Below the pieces are notes generated by a model. It saw only the letters and a list, made by a program, of their open reading frames with translations. It made no database searches and had not been told where the DNA came from. 64,000 nt of DNA, taken from Planctomycetota bacterium. Lineage in GTDB: Bacteria; Planctomycetota; MHYJ01; WSZJ01; JACPWG01. The position numbers and the translations under genes were made by a program. Shown piece after piece: positions 1 to 9,082 of the stretch. Location: NCBI GenBank assembly GCA_016197205.1, contig JACPWG010000049.1, forward strand, positions 44,332 through 108,331, given 5' to 3'. Every line of letters begins with the position of its first letter. The first letter of the stretch is position 1.

Positions 1-123
1 TTCGTAGAGGAGCTCCTTCGCCCGCACGATGGGGATCTTCGCCTCCGCCGGCAGGGCGGCGAGAAGGGCAAGCCCCAGCGCGACCAGGGCCGGGACTGCC
101 CGGGCTTTTCGCTCGCGGACCAT
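1..123 (-). CDS. Exported protein, N-terminal fragment cut by the window edge
   Basis: An open frame begins with ATG at 123 on the minus strand and runs off the window at base 1, giving 41 residues. The start is basic (MVRERKAR), followed by a hydrophobic core rich in Ala and Leu (residues 10-24) and a likely signal peptidase I site near Pro-Ala-Glu-Ala (26-29). The mature part begins KIPIVRAKEL. Only the signal peptide is visible, so the function cannot be judged; the product is predicted to be exported. The gene is divergent from the exported protein at 342. Confidence 0.55.
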   Translation of the reverse strand, partial: MVRERKARAVPALVALGLALLAALPAEAKIPIVRAKELLYE

Positions 124-269
124 CTCCCACCTTGCAGTCGCTGACCGGTAGAAATCGAACGGAGCATGCTAGCACGGGGGCCGCCCGGGCGCAAGCAGGA
201 AGCGGCGGCGCGGCCTTGTCCCGCACAGCCCTGGAAGCGTCCTCGACGGCGTCCGCCACGCCACGCGAT

Positions 270-298
270 TTGACGCGCGGCAGCCGGGATGCTAGGAT
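270..298 (+). promoter_or_regulatory. Sigma70-type promoter
   Basis: TTGACG at 270-275 and TAGGAT at 293-298 are separated by exactly 17 bp. The -10 box lies 43 bp upstream of the ATG at 342. The fit to the housekeeping consensus stands out in this GC-rich DNA, and other genes here have the same layout. Confidence 0.55.
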
Positions 299-341
299 GC
301 CCGCCGGTGCTTCCCCCTCCCCAAACCACGAGGAGCCCCCC

Positions 342-1226
342 ATGCACACGGCGCACGAATTCTCCGTCGGCGCCGCCGTCGTCGCGGCCGCCTTTTTTTT
401 CTTTGGCGCTCGAGCGGTCCGCGCTGAGGACCCGGCCCCCGCCGGGGGCTCGGCGAACGCCACCGGCGCTTTCCTAGGCCCCGAGGCCGGCTGGGGCCTC
501 TGCCGCCTGGAGCTGCTCGACGTGCATGGGTTGTGGGGCGGCCAGAACGTTTATGTCGAGGGCTCGGGCCGTTGCGTGGTGCGGGTGGTGGAGCCCGCGC
601 AAACCGAGCGCAGGTTCGCCTTCCAGCTCGAGTCCCAGGAGGCCCTCGCGGTGCTCCGCTCGTGCGTCTCCGCGGACCTCCTTTCGATCCGGATCCCGGA
701 GCGTCCCGGTGTGCCCGATGAGGCTCATCCCACGCTCGTCCTCCGCGCGGCGGATGGCCGCGCCCACACCCTGTACAAGTGGTCGAACGACAAGGTCCCC
801 GCCTTCGATGGCATCTACCAGGGCCTCCTGGCGCTCATCAAAAAGACGGAAGGGCTGAAGCCCGAATGCACAGGCCCGCACGATTGGAAATGGCGGCCCT
901 GGGAGGCCGTGGTCGTGACGGTCTCGATGTTCTCGGGCCGGCCGGACCCGGGCTGGGAGATCCCCTCCCCGAAGGAGTGGGAGGCGATCCGGGATCGTCT
1001 ACAGGATTTACCTGAGACGGCGAAAGTGAACCGGCCGTCGCTCGGCTATCGCGGCGTGATCCTCACCGCCCGCGGGGTCGAGGGCTTCCCCCTGCGCGTC
1101 ACCGCCTGGAAGGGGGTCGTGGAGCTGGAGGAGATCCCGGGCGTGGTCGTCACCCTCCAGGATGCGAAGGGCCTCGAGGCGTGGCTGCTCGCCGAAGCGA
1201 AGAAGCGCGGGATCGAGGTGCCGTAG
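342..1226 (+). CDS. Exported protein of unknown function
   Basis: A 294-residue product. I chose ATG 342 because AGGAG lies at 331-335 with good spacing and the product then begins with a clear signal peptide: a hydrophobic run with four consecutive Phe at residues 18-21, and a probable cleavage after Ala-Val-Arg-Ala. The frame is open further upstream, but that part has no start signals and crosses the promoter at 270-298. The mature protein looks like two alpha/beta halves. It contains three cysteines besides those near the start and no motif I recognise. Other frames in the region are shadows. Confidence 0.75.
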   Translation: MHTAHEFSVGAAVVAAAFFFFGARAVRAEDPAPAGGSANATGAFLGPEAGWGLCRLELLDVHGLWGGQNVYVEGSGRCVVRVVEPAQTERRFAFQLESQEALAVLRSCVSADLLSIRIPERPGVPDEAHPTLVLRAADGRAHTLYKWSNDKVPAFDGIYQGLLALIKKTEGLKPECTGPHDWKWRPWEAVVVTVSMFSGRPDPGWEIPSPKEWEAIRDRLQDLPETAKVNRPSLGYRGVILTARGVEGFPLRVTAWKGVVELEEIPGVVVTLQDAKGLEAWLLAEAKKRGIEVP

Positions 1227-1297
1227 CCCGCCTGCGAGAAGCGGCGCCAAGGCGGGGCGCAGTCGTTGGCCCCGGCACGCCGCGCTGCGCGCTTCGA

Positions 1298-1705
1298 CTA
1301 CCGCTCCGCCGGCGAACGGATGCCCTCCAATTCGTCCGCCTCGGTGACGCCGATCCACTCGCGACCGACGCAGCCAAGACGCAGTCCCCCGTCTGAGGTG
1401 CGCTCGGCCTGGACGCTCAGCACGCGGGGGACCTTCTCGCGCTCGACGGTCTTGGCCGCCGCGAGGTCCGCCTTCCGACAGGCGCTTGGGGGCAGCTCGA
1501 GCGCCGCCGCACGGCCCTGCCCGGCTTGCTCGAGGGGCTCGATGGCGGGCACGAACGGACACCGATCCCGCCACCATTTCTGTGGGGCGGCGTCAGCGCT
1601 GGTGTCCTTCTGGGCGGAGCGGGCGTGCGCCCGAACAAAGCGGAGGTCACCCTTGCACTCACACGAGAGCCGGTGTATCCTGACTCGGGGCCGTGGATCA
1701 GGCAT
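1298..1705 (-). CDS. Hypothetical protein
   Basis: An open frame of about 135 residues (ATG 1705, alternative ATG 1723), convergent with the gene ending at 1226. The composition is that of a normal soluble protein: Cys-Glu-Cys near residue 14, a Lys-Trp-Trp-Arg-Asp segment, and a C-terminal part resembling the usual ordered mix of charged and aliphatic residues. No family was recognised and no strong ribosome binding site is visible. It could still be a fortuitous frame in GC-rich DNA. Confidence 0.4.
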   Translation of the reverse strand: MPDPRPRVRIHRLSCECKGDLRFVRAHARSAQKDTSADAAPQKWWRDRCPFVPAIEPLEQAGQGRAAALELPPSACRKADLAAAKTVEREKVPRVLSVQAERTSDGGLRLGCVGREWIGVTEADELEGIRSPAER

Positions 1706-1876
1706 CCACCTCCCGGCGAACACCTGCGAACTCTCGGCTTTCCCGAGAACGCCGGCGACTCGCTCACCCTCGTCATTCTGACGGGAAATTTCGGGTGAGG
1801 CCCGAATCCGACGGGAACTGAACCAAGCCCGAAAGTGCAGCGCTCATAGAACAACCGCGACAAGGAGGCGTAGGCC

Positions 1877-2488
1877 ATGATGCGCTGGCAAGGCTGCGAG
1901 ACGTGCGGCTCGTTGCACGACTACGAGAGTGGATTTCAGAAGGACGGGCGGCACGGGGAGGAGACGCACCTCCCCGCGGCAGCCGATCGACTCGAACGTG
2001 TCCGGACCTTGTCCTTTGGCCGGCCTGAACGTACGCTGCTGCGGTGCCCGGAGTGCCAGACCTTTTACGAGCACCGGTCCGAAGACGAGTACTTCGCCTC
2101 CGGCCACGAGAGTTCGCAGAGCCTGGAAAGGCAGACCGACGCCGAGGTTTTTGCGGCGCGAAACACGGCCTTCGCGGCGGTCGCGTGGACGAGAGGGGAG
2201 CTCCCGCGCGAACGGCTGGACGAGGCCGTCTCGGCGCTCGGCGCGTTCCTGCGGAGCTTCGGCGAGGACCCGGAGCTGCCCGCGTGGGCCGCACCGAGGA
2301 GAAGGGAGCTCGTCTGGGAGGCGTTCCAGGCTGCCTACGAGGGGAAGCGGGATCCCGGCGCAAAGCTGCGGGTGTGCGAGGGGTTCCTGTCGGCCAACCC
2401 CGAACACGAACGCGCTCCCGAGGTCCGGCGGTTCCTGGAGCAGGCTCGAGACGGGACTCGCGCGGGTGGCCTGGGTGAGGGCCCGTAA
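1877..2488 (+). CDS. Small protein with two CxxC knuckles
   Basis: A 203-residue product. ATG 1877 has a strong AAGGAGG at 1862-1868. Two zinc-ribbon-like cysteine pairs are visible, CETC at residues 7-10 and CPEC near residues 57-60, separated by a charged loop. The remainder is alpha-helical and acidic, resembling a TPR-like or helical repeat (ELPRERLDEAVSALGAF). The cysteine pairs suggest a structural zinc site, and the distance between them fits a split zinc ribbon. Partners are unknown. It is followed by inverted repeat fragments at 2477-2600, which overlap its last codons. Confidence 0.7.
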   Translation: MMRWQGCETCGSLHDYESGFQKDGRHGEETHLPAAADRLERVRTLSFGRPERTLLRCPECQTFYEHRSEDEYFASGHESSQSLERQTDAEVFAARNTAFAAVAWTRGELPRERLDEAVSALGAFLRSFGEDPELPAWAAPRRRELVWEAFQAAYEGKRDPGAKLRVCEGFLSANPEHERAPEVRRFLEQARDGTRAGGLGEGP

Positions 2489-2600
2489 AGGAATAACTCG
2501 GGGAGCGGTGCTTTCCTCGGAGGGAAGAGGCCCTTGTGGTCCAGGCCTTCCGGCCTACACAGACTGGCGTGAGTGCCTGACTTGTTCCTTTACGGGCCCT
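2477..2600. repeat. Inverted fragments of a dispersed repeat (R3) with a hairpin between
   Basis: AGGGCCCGTAAAGGAATAAC at about 2478-2497 is matched in reverse complement near 2581-2600. The same end sequence, with a longer 47-bp extension, occurs at 28849-28895 (minus) and 63717-63763 (plus). Between the arms lies a hairpin-like stretch (2529-2562) that resembles the one at 55550-55583. The left arm overlaps the end of the upstream gene. Confidence 0.6.
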
Positions 2601-2781
2601 ATCAGGAGTCAGGTTCCGGCGGAGAGGATCAACGAGGCGCCTGCGGCAATCGACACGTACGTCCAAGAGTTCCCGGATGGCGCGTTGTCGCGTCCCGCTT
2701 GAAGGATGGGGCCTTCTCATGGAAGACGCGGCCTCGGCCCCGGCGTGTTGGGCGTCATCCCAGGTGAGGTTTGAAATCGCC

Positions 2782-3540
2782 ATGGCGAGGACAGCTTCGA
2801 GACTGTGGACGCGCGAAGAGGTCATCAAGGCGCTATCGCTCTACTGCGTCCTACCGTTCGGCCGCTTCCACAAGGGGAATCCCGACGTCCTCGCTCTCGC
2901 CAAGGACCTCGCCCGAACCCCCAGTTCGATTTCGCTGAAGCTCTGCAATTTCGCCAGCTTTGATCCGCACCACAAGGCCCGCGGAGTGGCGGGCATGGGG
3001 AACGCTTCGAAACTCGATCGCGAAGTCTGGAATGACTTCTACGGATGCTGGAACGTATTGGCTCAGGCGCTCCCTGCCGAGAATCGTGATGAGAAAGAGA
3101 CCGGCCACAAACTCAACGTCCCCGAGGGGCCCACAACGCAAGAGCGCCTGCTCCAAGTCCGCCGCGGCCAACGGTTCTTCCGGAAGGCCGTCCTCTCGGC
3201 CTACGCAGACCGTTGCTGCATAACCGGCATCGCCGACTGTACCCTCCTCCGCGCAAGCCACATCGTCCCCTGGGCGAAATCTGTGAAGAACCGCCTGAAC
3301 CCCTGCAACGGCCTCTGCCTCAATGCCCTACACGACGCGGCATTGGATGGAGGTCTACTGACGCTTGACGAAAACCTCCGTGTGGTCTTGTCTCCGCGGC
3401 TCCCGCGGAAAATGCCGAAGCCGGTATTCGAGGAGTATTTCCACCGCTACAGCGGGCAGGACATCCAGCGTCCGGAACGATTCCTGCCGGATGGCGACTG
3501 CCTCCACATCCACCGAACCACGCTATTTCTGAGCGACTGA
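2782..3540 (+). CDS. HNH endonuclease, restriction-like
   Basis: A 252-residue product. ATG 2782 is preferred because the stretch upstream in the same frame has no coding character. The N-terminal 100 residues form a basic helical region (TREEVIKALSLYC) that probably contacts DNA. The C-terminal half carries the HNH fold seen in COG3440-type predicted restriction endonucleases: a paired Cys-Cys near residue 152, ASHIVPW with the metal-binding His, then NPCNGLCLNALHDAALD containing the Asn and final His. The family cuts DNA using a single metal ion. No methyltransferase lies beside it, so it may be a solitary or defence nuclease rather than half of a restriction-modification pair. Confidence 0.8.
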   Translation: MARTASRLWTREEVIKALSLYCVLPFGRFHKGNPDVLALAKDLARTPSSISLKLCNFASFDPHHKARGVAGMGNASKLDREVWNDFYGCWNVLAQALPAENRDEKETGHKLNVPEGPTTQERLLQVRRGQRFFRKAVLSAYADRCCITGIADCTLLRASHIVPWAKSVKNRLNPCNGLCLNALHDAALDGGLLTLDENLRVVLSPRLPRKMPKPVFEEYFHRYSGQDIQRPERFLPDGDCLHIHRTTLFLSD

Positions 3541-3600
3541 GCCCGATCCGGAATGATGCTTTGATTCGGCGGAGGGACGTAGGCGACGGAGGCGAACGAA

Positions 3601-4152
3601 GTGACGGACGAGGAACTCGCGGCCCACGAGGCTACTCTGGTGCGCGAGGCAGATGCCGAGAGCCTGACGAAGGTGGTGGCGGAGCTCCATCGCCGCGGGG
3701 AGTTGGCGCGAAGCGAAATCCGCGTGCAGGCTCTCGTCAAGACGCCGACAATTGCCGCACCCCCCAACGATGTCGACGCGGGGACCGTGCGCGAGCTGCT
3801 GCTCTCCTACCTCGAAACGCCGGAGGCCACATTCTCCAGTTTCATGTGCAACGACACGGACCCTGACCAACCGTCAGCCTTCGCGTGGATCGATGTGGTG
3901 GATGAGGTCGCCACGCTTCGCGTCGGTGCCTGTCCGTGCCGTTTCCTGCGGGAGGAGGGAGAGCGGGGAGGCTGCGGTACCGGGGAGATCCAGCGCTTGC
4001 AAGCCCGAGGTGCTGCCTTTGCGCCGGGGCGGCTGGAAAGACGATTCGCCTGGTTCCTGGCGTGGGCGGCGTGGGACGGGAAGATGGATGGCCGGGTTCG
4101 TCCGAATTGGGCATGGTTTCCGCCGGGAGAAACCGACGGCAATGGCGCCTAG
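3601..4152 (+). CDS. Hypothetical protein
   Basis: A 183-residue product starting at GTG 3601, with GGAGG at 3588-3592. The first 45 residues are a charged helix (LTKVVAELHRRGEL). The centre contains a Cys-Pro-Cys motif (GACPCRF, about residues 108-114) and another Cys downstream, and the C-terminal part is rich in Trp (WFLAWAAWDGKMDG). It lies 60 bp after the HNH gene on the same strand, so the two may be co-transcribed. No family recognised. Confidence 0.55.
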   Translation: MTDEELAAHEATLVREADAESLTKVVAELHRRGELARSEIRVQALVKTPTIAAPPNDVDAGTVRELLLSYLETPEATFSSFMCNDTDPDQPSAFAWIDVVDEVATLRVGACPCRFLREEGERGGCGTGEIQRLQARGAAFAPGRLERRFAWFLAWAAWDGKMDGRVRPNWAWFPPGETDGNGA

Positions 4153-4325
4153 AATCACGCGCGCCCCCCGCTGCCCGCGCGAGCCGCGCAGAGTCGGCGA
4201 CGTGCGCGTCGGTCATGGGGACCCTATACTCATCTCGTCATTCAATTGAACTGCGCGACAGATATCGTGTCCCCACAAGTTCCGATTACGATCCCTTCAG
4301 GGGCGATGTGTCGGAGAGGTGCCTG

Positions 4326-4436
4326 ATGTCGGACCACGATTCCAAGCTCGTGGGGCTCATTGTCACCGCTTGCCTTCTCCTCGTAGTCGGTCTAGTCGGG
4401 GTTATGAATCGACCCTACACTGAGAACGCCGGCTAG
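4326..4436 (+). CDS. Putative 36-residue single-span membrane protein
   Basis: A short frame from ATG 4326 to TAG 4434-4436, preceded by GGAGAGG at about 4313-4319. The product has a charged start (MSDHDSK), one strong hydrophobic span (LVGLIVTACLLLVVGLVGV) and a short polar tail. The ribosome binding site and the clean transmembrane segment favour a real small protein. The function is unknown. A second small hydrophobic frame follows in the same reading phase. Confidence 0.45.
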   Translation: MSDHDSKLVGLIVTACLLLVVGLVGVMNRPYTENAG

Positions 4437-4460
4437 GAACGCACTGTCAGCCGAGCAGGC

Positions 4461-4634
4461 GTGCCCGTAAGCAAAGGTACCTCCTCAGGTGCAAGCCTGA
4501 ACCAGGACAGCTACGTCGGGGGCGCGTTGTGCTTGGCCTTGGCTGTTGCAGCGGGCGTTGCAGCGGGCGTAGAGTATCTAAAAAAAAAGGAGGAAGGGCG
4601 CGGCGGCCGTACGCGCGAGCCTCGTAGACGTTGA
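4461..4634 (+). CDS. Putative 57-residue membrane protein
   Basis: A frame from GTG 4461 to TGA 4632-4634 in the same phase as the small ORF ending at 4436. It encodes a polar start, an Ala/Val/Leu-rich span (GALCLALAVAAGVAAGVEYL) and a very basic tail beginning with a run of Lys encoded by a poly-A tract. No ribosome binding site is obvious, and the poly-A tract is prone to frameshift. It may be a separate small protein, or the tail of the preceding ORF after mutation to TAG. Confidence 0.25.
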   Translation: MPVSKGTSSGASLNQDSYVGGALCLALAVAAGVAAGVEYLKKKEEGRGGRTREPRRR

Positions 4635-4689
4635 TCCCGGGGCTAGGAATCCGGCATGGTGTCCCGATCCCACCGCGGGTTGGCGCCAG

Positions 4690-5040
4690 TGGCGGCGGCG
4701 CGCGCGGCCCGCCCGGGTCGCCGACCCGCGCGAACAGGACTGCCTTGCCCTCACGGCGAACCTGGATACCGGTGGCGCGCAGGAGAAGCTCATGCAGCCG
4801 GGCCACGGGCTCACCGGCTAACCGGACAGGGACCCGCGCACTCGGTCCGACACCTGAAGCATCTGTCGTGCGGCGGCTCTCGGGCCGGGCAGCGGCTCGG
4901 CTGAAGTCGATGCGAGCCCGGGAATCGAGAATGACGCTATGACGAGCCGACCACCTCCGCGAGGTCCACGAAGCCCATCGACTTACGTCCGGCCTCCGCG
5001 CAGGCTTGCTCCCGCGGCACGTAGCGCCGCCGGGCGCAGC
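4690..5040 (-). pseudogene. Decayed STN/secretin-N-like domain gene
   Basis: Reading the minus strand from about 5040 in one frame gives KSMGFVDLAEVVGSS and then TAG. One base shift at about 4940 continues as HSVILDSRARIDFSRA and then VRLAGEPVARLHELLLRATG and QVRREGKAVLFARV. This is the pattern of STN-like/secretin N-domain modules (beta-alpha-beta with the 'lhelLLraTGlqvrr' helix) that are common in exported planctomycete proteins. With the single shift the two halves form one continuous domain. It is either a decayed gene or a sequencing error. It lies downstream of the large minus-strand gene that ends at 5165. Confidence 0.35.
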
Positions 5041-5164
5041 ATCCAAGGTGGGGCTGAAGAAAGCGTGGGCGGTGGGCGGCGGGCGCGTCTACTGCCGGAA
5101 CGCGGAGTGGGGGGGGAGGTGGTCTGACTCGCGACCCGCGGGCGTAGCTCGCCGCGTCCCGCCG

Positions 5165-8100
5165 CTAGCGCAGGAACACGCGCACCAGGCACGCCTCGTT
5201 GACGATGGGCAACGGCCCCGCGAGCCTCAGCGCGCAAGGCGACGCCCGCTGGGTCGCCAGGAGGACGCTGCCGCCCTCCGCGAGCCACGGCGCTACGTCC
5301 GCGCTCATCTGGTCCAGGCGGCTGGAGTCGAAGTCCGCGCCGCAGCCGCTCTGCGTCATGCCGTAGAGTTGAGGCAGGAGCGCTTCGATCCGCGTGGGCC
5401 AATCGGCATCGCGGGGGGCGAAACGCCAGTGGTTCGCTGCATTCGAGTTCCCGGCGGTCGTGGCGCATGGAGCCGGGAGCCGGTAGCACTTTGTTGCGCC
5501 GGGCCCGACGGACTCGAGCTGCAGCAGGCCCGCATGTCGGCAAAGGAAGGACGGGTTCTGCAACGCGTCCGCGCCCTCGTTTCGAACCTCCAGGACTCCG
5601 TCCCGGAGGGCGGCGCGGATCGGCAGCGGTCGATCCCGCTCGCGGATCCACGACATGCGCACCCGGCGACGCGCGCCGCCCGCGATCCGCAGGGAACGAA
5701 CGGCCGCGCCGTCCCGAGCATCGTAAATCTCCGCGGGAGGGGTCACGCCCAAGCCGGGCGTTTCCTCCGGGAGCTCCGTCAGGCGGACCAAGGCGCGCAC
5801 GTCCGAACCGCAGAGGTCGAACTCCCCCGACCGGGCCGCGGTGACGGTCGCGTACGCTTCCCCTCGCGCGCTCCCGTCCTCGCCGTCCACGTCGACCACG
5901 CTCACGACGCTCACGCAAATGCTCTTGTCCACGCTCAGGTCGCCCACCGCCCGGACGGCACCGCAGAAGAGGGCGACGCAGGCGACCAGCCAGGCCCAAA
6001 CGCGACCCGGCCGCTTCGCGCGGCGCGCCAACATGCCGGTGATGGGGCCAAGGACGAGCACATAGCCGGCGAGCAGCAGGGCGGGCCACGCCATGCGGAC
6101 CGCGAGCGCCTCGTGATAGCTGTCCAGAAATGACCGCACTTCGGACTCCCAGCAGGACTGCGCACCGGGTTGATACGCCCGGCTCGAACGCCCCTGCAAC
6201 AGCTCATTCCACACCGGTTCCAGGGACGACCAGCCGCGGAAGGGCGGCCGCCACGGATCGAACGGCAGAAAGGCCACCGTGCCCAGCCCGCAGCGACCGA
6301 TGATCAGGAAGGGCCGCGCTCCGTTGGCCAGCGCGGCGCGACCGCGAACGGTGCGGACTGTCGAGACGGGGAAAGTGAAGCGCGCTTTTCCCCGCGCGCC
6401 CGCCAACGGGCCGGGCAGCGAAGGCCCATCGCAGGACGGGCAGTCCGCCATCGGTCCGAGCTCCGCCGGCAGTATCCGTTCGAAGACCGTCCCGCGCACG
6501 GGGGCCGCACCGGCCGAGGCGACGATCAGCGTGCGTCCACCGGCGCGAAGCCAGGCCTCGTACGCCGCCGCCTGGGCCTCGTTCGCGAAGACGCGCGCGT
6601 CCGCCTGACGGACGATCGCCCAACTGACCCCATCGTAGCCGAGGGGGCGATCCGGCAGCTCGTCGTCGCTTGACGCGAAGAAGCGGGCGCCAAGGTAGCC
6701 TCGGCCCAAAAAAGGCACGGGAAAGGGAGGCAGCTGCGGCGCGTCGCCGTCAGGGGGCCCGACCACGACGAAGGCCGGCCCCGGCGGTGGATCTCCGATG
6801 GGCGCGTCGTCGGTGACGGAGCGGTCGCCGCCCTCGACGCGGGCGCGGACCGAGCCCTGCTCGGGTACGCGGACCAGCAGGCGATAGACCTTGCGGCCGG
6901 CCGAAGGGACGTGGATCGGACGTTCGTACCTGGCTTCTTCGCCCAAGGGTCCTTTGCAAATGATCGTGAGCCGGCCGCTGAGGTCGGGCCCCCGGTTTTC
7001 GACGCGCACACGAACCGGCGTCCAGCGCCCGGGCTGCCAGCAACCTCCGATGCCGCAGGTCGCTTCGACCGAGAGCCCCGGATCGTCGGCCGCCTCGACG
7101 CGACTCGGCGACAAACACGAGAGGAGCGGTGCGAGGAGCAGGAGGGCAGCGTCCGCGCCTGAGAGTCGCGCCTCCCCGGCTGCCGATTTGCGCGCCGCCG
7201 CGCGAGCTCGCCTTCGCCGGAGGATGCGTCTCATGCGTCTCGACGGGTCCGCTGCGGCAGGCTTCCCGTCGGAAGAGCTTCGTGCCGAGGACCCCCGACG
7301 CGCCAGCCGGTCGAACCAGCGCACGAGCGCGAAGCGCAGGAAGGCGCCGACCGCGAGACACGCGGCGGCCAGCGCCGCGCACGCCGTGGTCTCCGCCTCG
7401 GTCCCCGCGGCAAGGCCCAGGAACACGGCCTCGAGAGGGCTCACGAGAAATCGAACGCCCCACAGGGAGCCGGCAGGGTCGGAGGACAGGAGGTGGAAGG
7501 CCGGTTGGAGCCCATGCAGCAGGAGGCCGCCGATCGCAGCGAGCGGGATCGCCAGGCTGGTCCGTCGCACCCAGAAGCCGAGGAGCACCGCCGCCGCGAC
7601 ATGCAGGTAGAGGGCGCTTGCGAGGAGCAGGGGGACGACGGTGGCCGCGCCCACGTCGACGCCCTTGAGCAGCGAGGCGGCCGCGGCTGCGTGGGTGAGC
7701 GTGAACGCGGCAAGCGGCCACATCGTGCGTAGGATCCCCGCGATCCTGCCGGACACGAGCTGCCGCGGTGTGAGCGTCGTGACGAGGAGCAGGTCGAGCT
7801 GCGCCTCCTCCGCTTCGCGCGAAAAGGCGAGGAGCCCGAGGATCGACGCGCCGATCAGCGTCAGCCCGAACTCGAGTGCGACCAGGGCGGCGTGGAGCGC
7901 GAGCGCGCCGGCCTCGGGCGCTTCGGTGGAGCACGCGTGGAGCAGGAGCACGGCCAGCACGATCAGGGTCACGTCGGCGAGATTCGCGAGGGTCCCGGTC
8001 CGACCCAGGACCTCCTCTCGCCAAGCGACCGGGTCTTCCCAGACCGCGCCCGAGCCGCGTGGTGTCGGCCGGAAGCGCCGATGCAGTCGTTCGGCCACGA

Positions 8101-9082
8101 TCGCGAGCGCGAGGAACGGGAGCGCGGACAGCCCTCGCAGCCGGCCGGCCGCCGCGGGCACGAGCATCGCCGCCGCCACCGTCCCCGCGCAGAGCACGAC
8201 GGCCACGAGCCGTCGATCCCACCGATTCTCGGCGGCCGGCGGCGGCGGCGGCGTTCCGTCCGCGGTCGTCGCGAGCTCGGCCATCGCGGTCGGAGCGACG
8301 GCGTCCCGCAGGCGGCGCACCTTGCACGCGGCGAGGACCAACGCCAAGGCCGAGAGCGCGAGGAACATCTGCGAGAGTGGCGGGGCGAGCGCCAGTTCCC
8401 ATCCCGCGAGACGGTCCGGCCGGCAGACCCGCGCGAACGCGTAGCCCTGCGGACTCGTCAGGAAGAGCGTCTCGGTCCAAGGCAGGCCGCTCCACTTCGC
8501 GAGGGCCAGCGGCGCCAGCGTGGCTTGCAGGGCCAGCACGATGTAGCTGCGCACGACCCCCTGGTACGAATACCAGCTCAGGGACGAAAAAAAAGCGCCG
8601 AGTGAGGCGGTCCAGACCGCGCAAACGCCGAGGAGGGCCGCGCCGAGCCACACCTCCTCGGACGACACGCCCCCGAAGTTGAGGCAGACGAGAAGCACCG
8701 GCGCGGGCAGAAGCAGGAGGAGGAGGAGCCATGCGATGCGCGACGCGAACTTTGCGAGGAGGATCGCCGCCGGCGATATCGGCGTGAGGAAGAGGATCTC
8801 GAGCGTGCCGCGCCGGCGCTCCTCGGCGATCATGCCGCCCGTGAGTACGGGTGCGAGGAGGGAAAGCAAGGCGAGCAGTGTACCGAAAAGGATACGGTAG
8901 AGCAGCACCCCCAGCCTGCTTTGCTCGGTGGGGTCGAGCCGGCCTTCGGCGCCCGCGCACAGCCAACAGGGCACGAGGACCGCGCAGGCGAGCGTGGCAA
9001 TGAAAGCGGCGTGGACGGCGTGCGTCCCCCCTCTGCGGGTGACTTCGCCGATCTCCCTGTGAAATACGGCGGCGGCCGGCAC
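5165..9082 (-). CDS. Giant ABC-2 permease fused to an exported/membrane domain
   Basis: A 1305-residue product from ATG 9082. Residues 1-300 form one ABC-2 permease module: six hydrophobic spans and the typical cytoplasmic EERRRGTLEILFLTPISP loop. Residues 360-600 form a second, with the matching loop SREAEEAQLDLLLVTTLTP. Around Met617 an Arg-rich segment and a hydrophobic stretch look exactly like a signal peptide (cleavage-like Val-Glu-Ala), followed by a beta-rich domain, a glutamine-amidotransferase-like alpha/beta region (WAIVRQADARVFANE), two more spans near 997-1045 and a beta-rich tail. No stop separates the halves, but Met617 (base 7234) could start a separate 689-residue protein. 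No ABC ATPase is present nearby. Long antisense frames here are shadows. Confidence 0.8.
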   Translation of the reverse strand: MPAAAVFHREIGEVTRRGGTHAVHAAFIATLACAVLVPCWLCAGAEGRLDPTEQSRLGVLLYRILFGTLLALLSLLAPVLTGGMIAEERRRGTLEILFLTPISPAAILLAKFASRIAWLLLLLLLPAPVLLVCLNFGGVSSEEVWLGAALLGVCAVWTASLGAFFSSLSWYSYQGVVRSYIVLALQATLAPLALAKWSGLPWTETLFLTSPQGYAFARVCRPDRLAGWELALAPPLSQMFLALSALALVLAACKVRRLRDAVAPTAMAELATTADGTPPPPPAAENRWDRRLVAVVLCAGTVAAAMLVPAAAGRLRGLSALPFLALAIVAERLHRRFRPTPRGSGAVWEDPVAWREEVLGRTGTLANLADVTLIVLAVLLLHACSTEAPEAGALALHAALVALEFGLTLIGASILGLLAFSREAEEAQLDLLLVTTLTPRQLVSGRIAGILRTMWPLAAFTLTHAAAAASLLKGVDVGAATVVPLLLASALYLHVAAAVLLGFWVRRTSLAIPLAAIGGLLLHGLQPAFHLLSSDPAGSLWGVRFLVSPLEAVFLGLAAGTEAETTACAALAAACLAVGAFLRFALVRWFDRLARRGSSARSSSDGKPAAADPSRRMRRILRRRRARAAARKSAAGEARLSGADAALLLLAPLLSCLSPSRVEAADDPGLSVEATCGIGGCWQPGRWTPVRVRVENRGPDLSGRLTIICKGPLGEEARYERPIHVPSAGRKVYRLLVRVPEQGSVRARVEGGDRSVTDDAPIGDPPPGPAFVVVGPPDGDAPQLPPFPVPFLGRGYLGARFFASSDDELPDRPLGYDGVSWAIVRQADARVFANEAQAAAYEAWLRAGGRTLIVASAGAAPVRGTVFERILPAELGPMADCPSCDGPSLPGPLAGARGKARFTFPVSTVRTVRGRAALANGARPFLIIGRCGLGTVAFLPFDPWRPPFRGWSSLEPVWNELLQGRSSRAYQPGAQSCWESEVRSFLDSYHEALAVRMAWPALLLAGYVLVLGPITGMLARRAKRPGRVWAWLVACVALFCGAVRAVGDLSVDKSICVSVVSVVDVDGEDGSARGEAYATVTAARSGEFDLCGSDVRALVRLTELPEETPGLGVTPPAEIYDARDGAAVRSLRIAGGARRRVRMSWIRERDRPLPIRAALRDGVLEVRNEGADALQNPSFLCRHAGLLQLESVGPGATKCYRLPAPCATTAGNSNAANHWRFAPRDADWPTRIEALLPQLYGMTQSGCGADFDSSRLDQMSADVAPWLAEGGSVLLATQRASPCALRLAGPLPIVNEACLVRVFLR

